Shown here: positions 1-8,043 of the stretch, in pieces | How positions within the stretch are numbered: position 1 is the first letter of the stretch | Layout of the letters: every line of letters begins with the position of its first letter | Assembly: GCA_021777105.1 (NCBI GenBank) | Contig: JAIQZQ010000051.1 | Span: 1 to 64,000 of the forward strand | Reading direction: 5' to 3' | DNA length: 64,000 nucleotides | Source of the DNA: Candidatus Anammoxibacter sp. | GTDB taxonomy: Bacteria; Planctomycetota; Brocadiia; Brocadiales; Anammoxibacteraceae | Notes under the pieces: generated by a model | The model's input: only the letters and a program-made list of their open reading frames with translations | Told to the model about the DNA's origin: nothing | Databases searched by the model: none | Position numbers and translations under genes: made by a program

Positions 1-1
1 A

Positions 2-1753
2 AAAGTATTTCTGGACGGACACGCCTTAAATATGCCTTTTAACGGCAACGCCGCGTTTTACTTTGACGATCTTCCCCTGAAAAACGTTAAAAGAATAGAA
101 ATTATGAGAGGGCCGGGCTCGGCATTATATGGTGCCAACGCCTTTCTTGCGGCTATTAATATTATTACAAAAAAAGCGGATGATATTGATGGTGTTGAAG
201 TTTCAAGCGGATTCGGAAGTTTTGACACGCAGGATTACAATATTTTATATGGAAAGCGCATTCATGATGTGGATGTCACGGGATTTGTCAATCTCTACAA
301 TTCAAACGGCATGAGTTATCAAATTAAGGAAGACGCCCTTTCAGGACAGCCGTTTTTTTTAAGCAGGTATTCAATTGCCCCAGGGGATACTGATGACGGC
401 AGAAAAAAAATGGAGCTTAGCATGAAACTAGGATACAAAGATATTGAGTTTAAAGGCAAATATATGAATAAGGATACCGAGCCGTTTGTAAGCTCTAGCT
501 ATGTGTTAACGGACGATGGAGGTCAAAATTATAATTATGCCACCGGCGAGCTGAGTTATAAATTTGATATAGGGAAAAAATTAAGCGTAAAACCAAGGGT
601 TTATTATGACCAGTACGACATGTTAATGTCAATTGAGACATTGCCTGACGGCATTGTGTTGCCGCCTGATATTGACGGTGACGGAAATAATAAAGTTTTT
701 CCGGACGGCAAACAAGCTTTTTCCACCCTAACTAATCGAAGGCTGGGCGGCGAAACGCAAATGGAGTATGAGCTGTTTGACAACAATAAATTTACGCTCG
801 GTTTTAGTTACGAATGGGAAAGGCAGGACAATGTTCAATCTTACGCAAATAGCGATCCTTTTACGGGAATGCCGCTTGATTCAGTAAAAAGGTCCGAAAA
901 GGAGTGGATAAGGGAGGCTCTAAGACAAATATGGGCCGTATATATTCAGGACAAATGGGATATTACTGAAAACCTCGGGCTTACATTCGGCGTTCGGCAC
1001 GACCATTACAGCGATTTTGAAGGCACAACCAATCCCAGATTGGGGCTAGCGTGGGAATTTGTTGACAACGCGACGTTAAAGCTGCTGTACGGCCAAGCGT
1101 TCCGCGCCCCAACATTCGGCGAGCTATATTTGATAAACAATAGCTCTTTTATAGGGAACCCGGATCTACAGCCGGAAAAGATGCGGTCTTACGAGGTTTC
1201 TCTGGGCTACGGATTCGCCAATGATATAAGCGTAAACGTGAACTACTTTTTTAATGTATTGAGGGATCGCATTAGACTTCTGCCGAAAGAAAATCCTGAT
1301 GATCCGTTTGTGTTCGGCAACCTTGGAAGCTCGAATAACCAGGGCATTGAATTCGAGGCGCGAAAAGACTTTGGCAATGGAAATTACGCTTACGCCAATT
1401 ACACATATCTGGACGCAGAGGGCGAAGGAGACGCGCTGCCGGACGTGCCTAAACATAAAGGAAATATCGGTTTTAACGTAGGATTGACAAAATATATTAA
1501 CGCGAATATTCACGCCTTTATAAGCGATGAAAGGGTCAGGGTTGAGACGGATGAAAGAGACGCAAATCCAGGTTATGCCCTGCTTAATCTAACGTTAATA
1601 GCAAAAGAATTTTTTAATGATATGAAGGTTAAAGCGTCGCTCTCTAACCTGCTTGACAAGGATTACTCCGACCCTGCGTTGCAAAACACTATCCCCCATG
1701 ACCTCCCCCGCCCAGGCCGAACTTTTTTCATAGAGCTGGAGTATAAGTTTTAA
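2..1753 (+). CDS. TonB-dependent outer-membrane receptor (5' end missing)
   Basis: This is the C-terminal part of a TonB-dependent receptor, which imports large ligands such as siderophores, cobalamin or glycans across the outer membrane using TonB energy. The reading frame is open back to the window edge, so the signal peptide, TonB box and first part of the plug are missing. The end of the plug is clear: the run VKRIEIMRGPGSALYGANAF followed by an INIITKK strand is the classic plug motif. The rest alternates amphipathic strands typical of the 22-stranded barrel and ends in ELEYKF, the terminal Phe used for barrel insertion. The ligand cannot be read from the sequence. Confidence 0.93.
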   Translation, partial: KVFLDGHALNMPFNGNAAFYFDDLPLKNVKRIEIMRGPGSALYGANAFLAAINIITKKADDIDGVEVSSGFGSFDTQDYNILYGKRIHDVDVTGFVNLYNSNGMSYQIKEDALSGQPFFLSRYSIAPGDTDDGRKKMELSMKLGYKDIEFKGKYMNKDTEPFVSSSYVLTDDGGQNYNYATGELSYKFDIGKKLSVKPRVYYDQYDMLMSIETLPDGIVLPPDIDGDGNNKVFPDGKQAFSTLTNRRLGGETQMEYELFDNNKFTLGFSYEWERQDNVQSYANSDPFTGMPLDSVKRSEKEWIREALRQIWAVYIQDKWDITENLGLTFGVRHDHYSDFEGTTNPRLGLAWEFVDNATLKLLYGQAFRAPTFGELYLINNSSFIGNPDLQPEKMRSYEVSLGYGFANDISVNVNYFFNVLRDRIRLLPKENPDDPFVFGNLGSSNNQGIEFEARKDFGNGNYAYANYTYLDAEGEGDALPDVPKHKGNIGFNVGLTKYINANIHAFISDERVRVETDERDANPGYALLNLTLIAKEFFNDMKVKASLSNLLDKDYSDPALQNTIPHDLPRPGRTFFIELEYKF

Positions 1754-1770
1754 GTTTTACAAATAATGAA

Positions 1771-2010
1771 CCAAAGCTTCAGTTTGGGCATCATCAGGCA
1801 GCCTTTTGAGAAGTCCGCTTACGCAGCCAACTCTTCCCGCAAAAGAGAAGAGTTGGCTTTCAACCCGTTTAAGATCATATTTAAATTCAGGCCAATCAAC
1901 CTTTTGCCGGTTATATATCATGAGCCAATTATAGCAGATATTCGGCTCAATAATGACCTAAATAATGAGCCGATTAAGCTCATTGTTTAACTCTGGAATT
2001 CTATGAAGAG
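1771..2010 (+). repeat. Direct repeat A flanking the HEPN/MNT and ATPase-relic segment
   Basis: About 200 bases here recur, diverged but clearly alignable, at 3902-4095 in the same orientation. Shared blocks include TTGGGCATCATCAGGCA, CGCAAAAGAGAAG, AGGCCAATCA and TATATCATGAGCC. On the minus strand both copies contain the short coding-like string LPDDAQ, so the repeat may derive from a decayed gene end. No intact gene fits it. Confidence 0.6.
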
Positions 2011-2058
2011 CCTTAAAAATAAAAATCCGCAAATTATTTCTTTCCGAGCCTTTAACTT

Positions 2059-2376
2059 TTACAAGGCTCCTGTATCAATCTTTTGCCCATACTTCAATAT
2101 TTCATGCGCAACAGGATTTGACATGTTGAAGTCTTTTTCTCTAAAAGGGTGTGGCTCAATCCTGCTGTCAATTTTACGTCTCAACCTCATTAGCTCCAAT
2201 TGTATATCCATTGAATTCTTAAATTCATTGAGGATAACGGCAATATCAATATCGCTTTCCTCATGATTAGTTCCTTTAGCATATGATCCGAAAAGAAAAA
2301 CCTGTTTACAGTCATAATTTGTGCTTAATACCGTGGCATATTGCCGGGCAATATTTAAAGCTTCAGTTCTATCCAT
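2059..2376 (-). CDS. MNT-type nucleotidyltransferase (HEPN/MNT antitoxin)
   Basis: A 105-residue minimal nucleotidyltransferase. The diagnostic motif is FLFGSYAKGTNHEESDIDIA, which matches the GSx10DxD signature of the pol-beta-like fold and keeps the metal-binding aspartates. In HEPN/MNT systems this partner neutralises the HEPN ribonuclease, in characterised cases by adenylylating it. The gene lies downstream of the HEPN gene and overlaps its 3' end by 22 bases, the usual two-gene arrangement. Assignment of the fold is firm; activity on the neighbour is inferred from context. Confidence 0.88.
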   Translation of the reverse strand: MDRTEALNIARQYATVLSTNYDCKQVFLFGSYAKGTNHEESDIDIAVILNEFKNSMDIQLELMRLRRKIDSRIEPHPFREKDFNMSNPVAHEILKYGQKIDTGAL

Positions 2377-2750
2377 TTGCGTAACTCCTTTATTCGTTTA
2401 ATCCATAACTCGGTATATTCTTTTGTGCATAGATTATAAAACTCTCTTTTATAATCGTCGTATCGCGCATTTATATTAAATGAAGTGATAGTGTCAAGCC
2501 AATCTGAATAGTCATCAGTTAAATCTAATTTACATAATTCCGCTAATCTGTATAGATTATGAATTGTTGGCGCGTGTTTAGCATTCAATTTTACATATAG
2601 AGCTTTTAATAGTTTTTCTACTGAAATATGCTCTACAAATAAAGCCCAGTTGTATGATTTTGATTTGAATAAGTTGTTTATCGTTTTAAAATCATCATCA
2701 GAAGTTTTGATCCAATGCTTCTTTATTTCTTCGATATTGATGTCATTCAT
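2355..2750 (-). CDS. HEPN-domain protein (HEPN/MNT toxin)
   Basis: A 131-residue all-alpha HEPN protein, first gene of the pair. The family pattern is visible: a long N-terminal helix with SKSYNWALFVEHISVEKLLK, a HAPTIHNLYRLAE helix, and an ARYDDYKREFY segment equivalent to the ARYPDY motif of HEPN partners of MNT enzymes. Such proteins are metal-independent ribonucleases or substrate-binding partners. It begins at an ATG and overlaps the nucleotidyltransferase gene, implying translational coupling. It is probably an orphan mobile toxin-antitoxin unit in an accessory region. Confidence 0.85.
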   Translation of the reverse strand: MNDINIEEIKKHWIKTSDDDFKTINNLFKSKSYNWALFVEHISVEKLLKALYVKLNAKHAPTIHNLYRLAELCKLDLTDDYSDWLDTITSFNINARYDDYKREFYNLCTKEYTELWIKRIKELRKWIELKL

Positions 2751-3246
2751 TATTTAGTTCCAATTCGCTTACTCTTTAAAGATACAATGTTCAACGTTTT
2801 AAACCGTCTAATAAAACTACAACTACGGCGCAATCACTCGTATTTGTTTTTTTGCCTAAAGTGTTTATGGTCTTATACTTTATTATCAGATCACGAAAAC
2901 TAACGCGCATAAAGTAATTTTAAAATTTACCAAATACTCTCAAATAAAACAATTTAAAATCGAAAAACTATAGCCACTGTCGCAATTTCTCTAATAAAAT
3001 AAAAATTAGGCAAAACCGGAGCGTCTTAAATGTTAAGTTTTTTTACTTTTTATGCCTTTGTGTTTTGGTTGCGATCCACTTTTGCTTTGCTTTTACCAAT
3101 TATCATTTACCAATCACTTTCCTTTCATGCTTTAGCTTGTTTTTAAGGTTCTTAGGCTTATATTTCCTATATTTCAAGTAAATATTGATCATGTTAACCA
3201 TCCAGCGCTCTGTTTAATCAAGCTTTTTGTTTGGCGAGTTGTTAAT
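2751..3246. other. AT-rich intergenic stretch
   Basis: About 500 bases of AT-rich DNA between the HEPN gene start and the ATPase relic. I see no coherent coding frame, RNA gene or strong hairpin. It should hold the promoter of the HEPN/MNT pair near 2750-2850, but no convincing -35/-10 pair stands out. Confidence 0.4.
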
Positions 3247-3779
3247 ATGCATGGTATATTGACAACTATGTTTACACGTTTATTGCAAAATAGATTGCCA
3301 AAAACTAGTTTTTTCCTTTTTGGCGCTCGTCAGGTAGGCAAAAGCGCTCTATTAAAAAAACTTAATCCAGATTTGTCAATTGATCTTCTAAACCCTGAAT
3401 TGCAGCTAAGTTACAACAAAAACCCAAATCGTTTACAGCATGAAATTGATGAGAAGGATTGCCATTTTACTGTTTTAATTGATGAAGTTCAACGAGCCCC
3501 ACGCCTCCTTGATGTTGTTCATGCCATTATGGAAGAGAAACCGAGATAAGGTTTATTCTTTGCGGTTCTTCGGCCAGGAAATTGCGTCATGGAGCTTCAA
3601 ATTTGATTGAATACAAATTGTGTCCCGACATTTCTGCAAAAAATTTGACAGGTTTAAAATCTTTTCATGAAATTAATCCTGATGTTCCTTGCTTTATTGT
3701 TGCCCCTGTTAATAATAATTACCGTTTTTCATTTGCGCGTGTCGTTTCCCCTGAAAAAATATTAGAGGAGTTAAAGTAA
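3247..3779 (+). pseudogene. Broken DUF4143/AAA_14-type ATPase
   Basis: Remnant of an ATPase of the AAA_14-DUF4143 family. The 5' frame holds RLPKTSFFLFGARQVGKSAL (a Walker A site, GARQVGKS) and TVLIDEVQRAPRLLDVVH (Walker B). A stop follows at about 3547. The protein continues in another frame with RFILCGSSARKLRHGASNL, then jumps straight to the end of the DUF4143 domain, IEYKLCPDISAKNLTGLKSF. So there is one frameshift and a large internal loss (the family is about 370-400 residues). It lies between repeats A and B. The same domain type is intact at the N-terminus of the giant protein at 46904-52792. Confidence 0.85.
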
Positions 3780-4336
3780 ATCTTGATAGAATAGCCGAGC
3801 GAACTAGAAAATTATGAAATAATTGGCGGCAGATACAAATTCGATATTCTCCTTTAATTCCTGATATCTTAATGGGCTCGGAAACCATCGTATCAATCAT
3901 CGTTTCAGCTTGGGCATCATCAGGCAACCCTTTGAGAAAACCACTTACGCAGCCTACTCTTTCCGCAAAAGAGAAGTGTTTGTTTTAACCCTTTTAAGAT
4001 TATATTTAAATTTAGGCCAATCAGCCTGTTGTCGGTTGTATATCATGAGCCGATTAAGCTCTATATTCAACTCAAAAATTCTTTAAAAAACATTAAAAAA
4101 AGAATAATATTCGGGAACGCTCTTGAAAACATAAAATACAATTTAGGCGTGAATATGTTTAAAATGTTCTGTTTTTAACAAAGAAGATGCAGATGTAGAC
4201 CTTAGCCTTACGGTTTTAAATTGTTTTCCCTGTAAGTATTTGGTAAATTTAACAAAACATCGTTTGTGTGGTAGTTTGCAACTCTTTGTCGTTACATCAT
4301 ATTTCAATCAATAACTTAAAAAGGAGTTTATATTTC
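3780..4336. other. Intergenic stretch containing repeat B
   Basis: Between the ATPase relic and the small gene at 4337. Positions 3902-4095 are repeat B; the remainder is AT-rich and shows no gene or RNA I can support. Confidence 0.4.
3902..4095 (+). repeat. Direct repeat B
   Basis: Diverged second copy of the 1771-2010 repeat, same orientation, with small deletions. The two copies bracket the HEPN/MNT pair and the ATPase relic. Confidence 0.6.
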
Positions 4337-4558
4337 ATGAAAGAAACTTTGACATCAATTATTGCCGCTATTAAAGTTTTACGTAAAGAAAACAAGGATA
4401 GCCAGGCAATAGAAATATTAGAAGACGCCTTGAAACATATGTGCAAGTTGTATGTTATGGATATGTCTGCGATGTCCAGCGTGATAGGTTTTGAACAGAT
4501 AAAAGAAGAACTGCAAAATGCGCTAAAACTTTTGGATCTTGTGCCAAATAAGTCATAA
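4337..4558 (+). CDS. Small hypothetical protein
   Basis: A 73-residue protein I do not recognise. The ATG at 4337 is preferred because AAGGAG lies about ten bases upstream; an upstream in-frame start lacks a ribosome site. The product is predicted to be mostly helical, with an N-terminal helix carrying IIAAIKVLRKEN, a helix with QAIEILEDALKHM, and a C-terminal EELQNALKLLDLV helix. It lies upstream of xisH in the same direction but 150 bases away, so co-transcription is possible rather than shown. Confidence 0.55.
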   Translation: MKETLTSIIAAIKVLRKENKDSQAIEILEDALKHMCKLYVMDMSAMSSVIGFEQIKEELQNALKLLDLVPNKS

Positions 4559-4708
4559 ACAAAAGAACTCGATTTAACCTAACCTGGATAAACCTGAAAT
4601 TTTTTAATTAAAAGCTGGAGTAGTTTTGTAGGCTTCTTTTAAACGTTTTTGCTTTGCGATTTTTGATAAAACAACTATATATTTAAAAAATAAAGGAATA
4701 AATACCAA

Positions 4709-5125
4709 ATGCCGGCGAGAGATATCTACCACAACAATGTTAAAAACGCACTCATAAAAGATGGATGGACAATCACTCATGATCCATTAAGGCTATCTTT
4801 TGGCGGAAAAGATATGTATGTTGATTTAGGGGCTGAACGATTTATAGGCGCTGAACGAAATGATCAACAAATAGCTGTAGAAATTAAAAGTTTCATTGGT
4901 GACTCAGCGATAGATGATCTTGAAAAAGCTATAGGTCAATATATTTTGTATAATACAATTTTAGAAGAAAAGGAGCCTAATCGTATTCTATATCTTGCTG
5001 TTTCTGAATATGTAATTCAAGAGATATTTGAAGAGCCTTTGGGCAAATTATTGCTAAAAAACAAGCTCTTGAAAATTATTGGATTTAACCCGGAAGTGGA
5101 GGAAATAGTAAAATGGATAATTTAG
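4709..5125 (+). CDS. xisH: XisH family protein
   Basis: A 138-residue homologue of XisH, named in Anabaena as a factor needed for excision of the fdxN element in heterocysts and since found as a common accessory pair with XisI. The family start MPARDIYHNNVKNALIKDGW, the central FIGAERNDQQIAVEIKSFIG and the LEKAIGQYILYNTIL segment are textbook. The D/E and ExK pattern resembles PD-(D/E)XK nucleases, although nuclease activity is unproven. The start has AGGA upstream. It overlaps xisI by 13 bases. No site-specific recombinase is present nearby, so a role in element excision here is doubtful. Confidence 0.93.
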   Translation: MPARDIYHNNVKNALIKDGWTITHDPLRLSFGGKDMYVDLGAERFIGAERNDQQIAVEIKSFIGDSAIDDLEKAIGQYILYNTILEEKEPNRILYLAVSEYVIQEIFEEPLGKLLLKNKLLKIIGFNPEVEEIVKWII

Positions 5126-5451
5126 ACACATATCGCGAAATTATAGAAAAGGTTTTAAGCGAATACACAAAAATTCCGTATGCCTATGACGATATAAAAG
5201 TTGAAGCAATTTTTGACCGTATAAATAACCGGTATATATTGGTGAATGTTGGATGGGAGGATACAGGTAGAAGAATTCATGGAAGTTTAGTGCATATTGA
5301 TATTGTTGACAATAAATTATGGATTCAACGTGATGGCACTGAGCATGGAATTGCCAAAGAGCTTATAAAAGCAGGAATAACCAAAGACAATATTGTGTTG
5401 GGGTTTAAACCTCCCAAAATCAGGCCGTATACAGAATATGCGGCATTATAA
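5113..5451 (+). CDS. xisI: XisI family protein
   Basis: A 112-residue XisI homologue. The N-terminal YREIIEKVLSEYTKIPYAY, the central YILVNVGWEDTGRRIHGSLV and the terminal GITKDNIVLGFKPP with RPYTEYAAL are family hallmarks. The start codon lies inside the 3' end of xisH, so the two are translationally coupled. XisH/XisI pairs behave like toxin-antitoxin modules in distribution, but biochemical roles are unsettled. Confidence 0.93.
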   Translation: MDNLDTYREIIEKVLSEYTKIPYAYDDIKVEAIFDRINNRYILVNVGWEDTGRRIHGSLVHIDIVDNKLWIQRDGTEHGIAKELIKAGITKDNIVLGFKPPKIRPYTEYAAL

Positions 5452-5458
5452 AACAATT

Positions 5459-5518
5459 GCCTAACAAATCATTCCAGCGAACTCCAAGAAACAACACCGT
5501 TTAATTCAAGCGTTAATG
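5459..5518 (+). other. attC-like site after xisI
   Basis: Just after the xisI stop the sequence reads GCCTAACAAATCATTCCAGC, then about 30 bases, then TTAATTCAAGCGTTAATG. The left end fits the integron attC R'' core RYYYAAC and the right end resembles an L'/R' end, though GTTAATG departs from GTTRRRY. A degenerate cassette recombination site is plausible. The rest of 5452-5782 holds no gene I can support. Confidence 0.3.
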
Positions 5519-5782
5519 AGAGAAAATTAGAAATGGATAAACGCATTGCCGGATTTGAAGGGTGGATTCTGTAGAATAATGACAGATACCGGAGAACTTT
5601 CTAAAATCGAGCAAGAAGAAAAGGTCGGTTTGTTTTAGAAAACCCAAAATGCCGCCCATTAGAGGTTCCCTGTCAAACGCAAAAGAGCCACCTGTTAAAA
5701 ATCCGCGCGTCATAGAAAAAAGACAAATTATTAACGATGAAAGTGAAAGCGTTAAAAAAGCAAAAAAATGAATTATTAAAAC

Positions 5783-6898
5783 CTATAAAAATAATCCATT
5801 TTTATAAATAAGGTTTCCGTCTGCGTATATCTCGCCGCCTTCGCGCATGTCTTTTAACATATCCCAATGGATTGCTGATTCATTTTTGCTTCCTGTTTGT
5901 GGTATTCCAGTGCCGATAGCAAGATGCACCGTGCCGCCCATCTTTTCATCAAAAAGAATATTTTTTGTAAAACGGTTAATATTGTCATTTGTGCCAATTG
6001 CGATTTCACCTACATATCTTGCATTTTCATCCGTATCCAGCAATGACAACAATAAATCCTCGCCCTTTGCGGCTTTAGCTTCAATTACTTTTCCCTTTTC
6101 AAATCGTAAAAATATATCTTCAATTTCTTCTCCCTGAAATATTCCCGGATAAGTAAAACGAATCGTGCCTTCAACAGAATCCTCTATTGGGCCTGTATAA
6201 ATCTCGCCGTCGGGAAAATTGATTCTGCCGTCGCTGTTAACCCATTTGCGCCCTTCACACCGAAACCTCAGGTCTGTATTGTCTCCCACATACCGCAACT
6301 CTTTAGCGTCTTCTAATCTATCACAAAGTTTTTGCTGTTTTTTTGATAAATTCTTCCAAAACTCAACCGGATCATCCGCATTAAGATGCATGCATGAAAA
6401 TACAAACTCTGAATATTCATCCAATGACATATGCGCTTCCTGCGCAAGGGCAGGGGTTGGGAATAGGGAACCAACCCAACTAAGCGAGCCGTCTCCCCAA
6501 CGTTTCTTAAACGCTTCTAAAATTGGTTTCTGCGCCAAAGCTAATTTTTGTTTTTTTTCAGGATCAATTGAAGTCAATTCATGCGGATTAAAATCAGGAA
6601 TTAATTGAATGACTACATCGCTATTTTCCACTTCATATAGAAAAAACGGATCAGTATATTCTAATTGATAATCGTTAGCATTTTTATAAAACAGATATTG
6701 CCGGTCATGAAATTCCATATGTAAAACCGGATGAGCTCCCAAGCAAATAACTTCCCGGTATATTTCCCGGAGCAGGGGTTCTGATGCCGTGGAGCCAAAA
6801 ATAATGACTTTGTCCCTCTCTTTCACACTCGTGGAATACTGAACTAATATTTGAGCAAGTTTTGTAATACGATGATCAGATTTCATAAATATCTCCAA
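5783..6898 (-). CDS. M29 family aminopeptidase (thermophilic metalloprotease type)
   Basis: A 371-residue cytosolic metallopeptidase of family M29 (AmpS/aminopeptidase T group), which removes N-terminal residues from peptides using two metal ions. The N-terminal domain has LAQILVQYSTSVKERDKVII. The catalytic domain retains Glu in EEIEDIFLRFEKG, Glu in VGEIAIGTN, His in GGTVHLAIGTG and the HWD motif in ESAIHWDML, so the metal site looks intact. The length matches the family. It is a single gene on the minus strand. A copy with an internal deletion is present at 26508-26768. Confidence 0.93.
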   Translation of the reverse strand: MEIFMKSDHRITKLAQILVQYSTSVKERDKVIIFGSTASEPLLREIYREVICLGAHPVLHMEFHDRQYLFYKNANDYQLEYTDPFFLYEVENSDVVIQLIPDFNPHELTSIDPEKKQKLALAQKPILEAFKKRWGDGSLSWVGSLFPTPALAQEAHMSLDEYSEFVFSCMHLNADDPVEFWKNLSKKQQKLCDRLEDAKELRYVGDNTDLRFRCEGRKWVNSDGRINFPDGEIYTGPIEDSVEGTIRFTYPGIFQGEEIEDIFLRFEKGKVIEAKAAKGEDLLLSLLDTDENARYVGEIAIGTNDNINRFTKNILFDEKMGGTVHLAIGTGIPQTGSKNESAIHWDMLKDMREGGEIYADGNLIYKNGLFL

Positions 6899-6930
6899 TT
6901 AGTTTTATTCTCCCCTCAGGGGAGAATTCT

Positions 6931-7000
6931 CACTAAGGCAGCCAAGCAGCCAAGTGTTCATTTATCACTAGAGCAGACAAGCTGCTCAGTTTTCATTTAT
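6931..7000 (+). repeat. Two tandem 35-base units of an intergenic repeat family
   Basis: Unit 1 (6931-6965) begins CACTAAGGCAGCCAAGCAGC, unit 2 (6966-7000) CACTAGAGCAGACAAGCTGC; both end TTCATTTAT. Further copies lie at 26807-26841, 27278-27312 and, inverted, 32117-32159. Some units fold as short hairpins (GAGCAG...CTGCTC). REP-like, function unknown. Confidence 0.6.
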
Positions 7001-7029
7001 AAAAGGCAATAAAATATTTACATTAAGAG

Positions 7030-7182
7030 TATGAAGAAACCAAGTATAATGATTTATCAATCCTTGCCATAGATGAAATAGCAATATCAAAAGGACATAG
7101 TGTTTTTGGGCGATTGTCATGGATTATTTGAGAGGTCGGATATTCCGGTCAGGCAAAGACCGCGCAAAAGAAACACTAAATA
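7030..7182 (+). pseudogene. ISL3-type transposase fragment
   Basis: Decayed fragment of an ISL3-family transposase. One frame gives DLSILAIDEIAISKGHS, matching the catalytic ...IDEI..KGH... motif of the DDE domain. After a shift at about 7115 another frame continues VMDYLRGRIFRSGKDRAKET, matching the next family segment (V.D...GRV...GKDR..ET). No terminal inverted repeats or other parts of the element remain nearby. Confidence 0.6.
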
Positions 7183-7314
7183 ATAACACAAAAATAATTG
7201 TAATTCTTTAATATTTTTAACAAGTTTTAAACCTCTTACCGCAATTAAGAGGTTTTGTTCTTAAAAAAGATCGCTTAACAGTTAAGCTGCTCAAATTAAG
7301 CTATGAGGCGCAAA

Positions 7315-7461
7315 TCAACGATTTAGTTGCTTTGCGCGGTTGATCTCCGGGCGTGATAAAATATTTTGTAAGAAATGTATAAACCTTTTGCCGTTTAATT
7401 TGCAGGTTTCAAGCAAACGCAACTGGTCAAATCTCCATTTGACTGCTAGCGTATTTTTGTC
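7315..7461 (-). pseudogene. Possible IS66-like transposase C-terminal fragment
   Basis: A 48-codon open frame on the minus strand encodes LRLLETCKLNGKRFIHFLQN and then ILSRPEINRAKQ. This resembles the C-terminal segment of IS66-family transposases (a Leu/Glu-Thr-Cys-Lys helix followed by an aromatic-rich helix). There is no start or catalytic part. The assignment rests on a short pattern and is tentative. Confidence 0.35.
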
Positions 7462-7583
7462 TCAAAGTTTAAAAGATGATGCAGTTAAGAGATGATTTAG
7501 CCCCTTATTGTTCCTCATATGGATTTGAAATGGATAAAAGACTGGGTCTTGTATTGATTTTTGGTGAACAACTTTAGGATGAA

Positions 7584-7747
7584 ATGCAAATTTTGCATTT
7601 GTGAATAGTAACATGCGCAATATTTGTATTGATTCTTTCTGTTACAGCCCCTGCCTGTCAACATAAAAAATAAGGTAACTAATTAATATCAAATAAGATG
7701 TATGGCGCATGGAGCTTCTAATTAATATATTTGGCATCTAGTTTGCG
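7584..7747 (+). promoter_or_regulatory. Sigma-54 promoter with two activator sites, before the two-component genes
   Basis: The element TTGGCATCTAGTTTGCG (7731-7747) fits the sigma-54 -24/-12 consensus TTGGCACG-N4-TTGCW. Upstream are a perfect palindrome ATGCAAATTTTGCAT (7584-7598) and a weaker related site ATGCGCAATATTTGTAT (7613-7629). Their centres lie 154 and 124 bases before the -12 GC. The same layout recurs at 11454-11619 and 24634-24794. The palindromes are the expected binding sites for the NtrC-type regulator encoded just downstream. Confidence 0.75.
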
Positions 7748-7751
7748 CTAC

Positions 7752-7787
7752 TGATTAATTGAGCAACTTTAGTTGTTCGATTAATCA
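7752..7787 (+). other. Strong hairpin at the predicted transcript start
   Basis: Arms TGATTAATTGAGCAACT (7752-7768) and AGTTGTTCGATTAATCA (7771-7787) pair along all 17 positions if two G-U pairs are allowed, with a two-base loop. It begins five bases after the sigma-54 -12 element, so it overlaps the expected transcription start. It could be an operator or a 5' RNA structure. No T-run follows, so a terminator is unlikely. Confidence 0.5.
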
Positions 7788-7842
7788 ATGGTCCAAGTAT
7801 CTCGCTTGAACCAGGCCGGCTTTAGCAATACTCAGTATTGCG
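7788..7842 (+). repeat. GGTTCAA palindromic repeat, copy 1 (diverged)
   Basis: ATGGTCCAAGTATCTCGCTTGAACC followed by a CCGGCTTTAGCAATACTCAGTATTG tail is a diverged member of the family seen best at 44882-44939. Confidence 0.4.
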
Positions 7843-8043
7843 TATTATTTTAAGATCATTTTCGAAAAAGCAGGTATAATTAGAAAAATTAGATCTAGAT
7901 GTAAATGTATCTTGTGAGCGGAAAACCAACAGTTGAATTATTTAGCATCCGGAAAGCTACAATCAACGGCGTCTTGAATTCCGGCTCGTAACTATCTCAA
8001 TAGCCGCAAATTTTTTAGTATATTAAAATTGCTTTACAAATTT

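Larger units (their letters stand above)
6899..8043. other. Long intergenic region with relics and a regulated promoter
   Basis: About 1.1 kb without an intact gene. It contains, in order, two tandem 35-base repeat units, an ISL3-like transposase relic, a minus-strand IS66-like relic, the sigma-54 promoter of the downstream two-component genes, a strong hairpin and one copy of the GGTTCAA palindromic repeat. Each is listed separately. Confidence 0.6.

Noticed and set aside
3709-3927. Minus-strand frame ending in LPDDAQAETMIDTMVSE
   Set aside because: Part falls in repeat B and may be a decayed gene end, but the frame has no plausible start or family match, so it is not listed as a gene.
5583-5771. 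Open plus-strand frame of about 62 codons ending ...ESVKKAKK
   Set aside because: Low-complexity, Lys-rich, no ribosome site at its only ATG (5649) and no recognisable motif; possibly a gene relic but not supportable as a gene.
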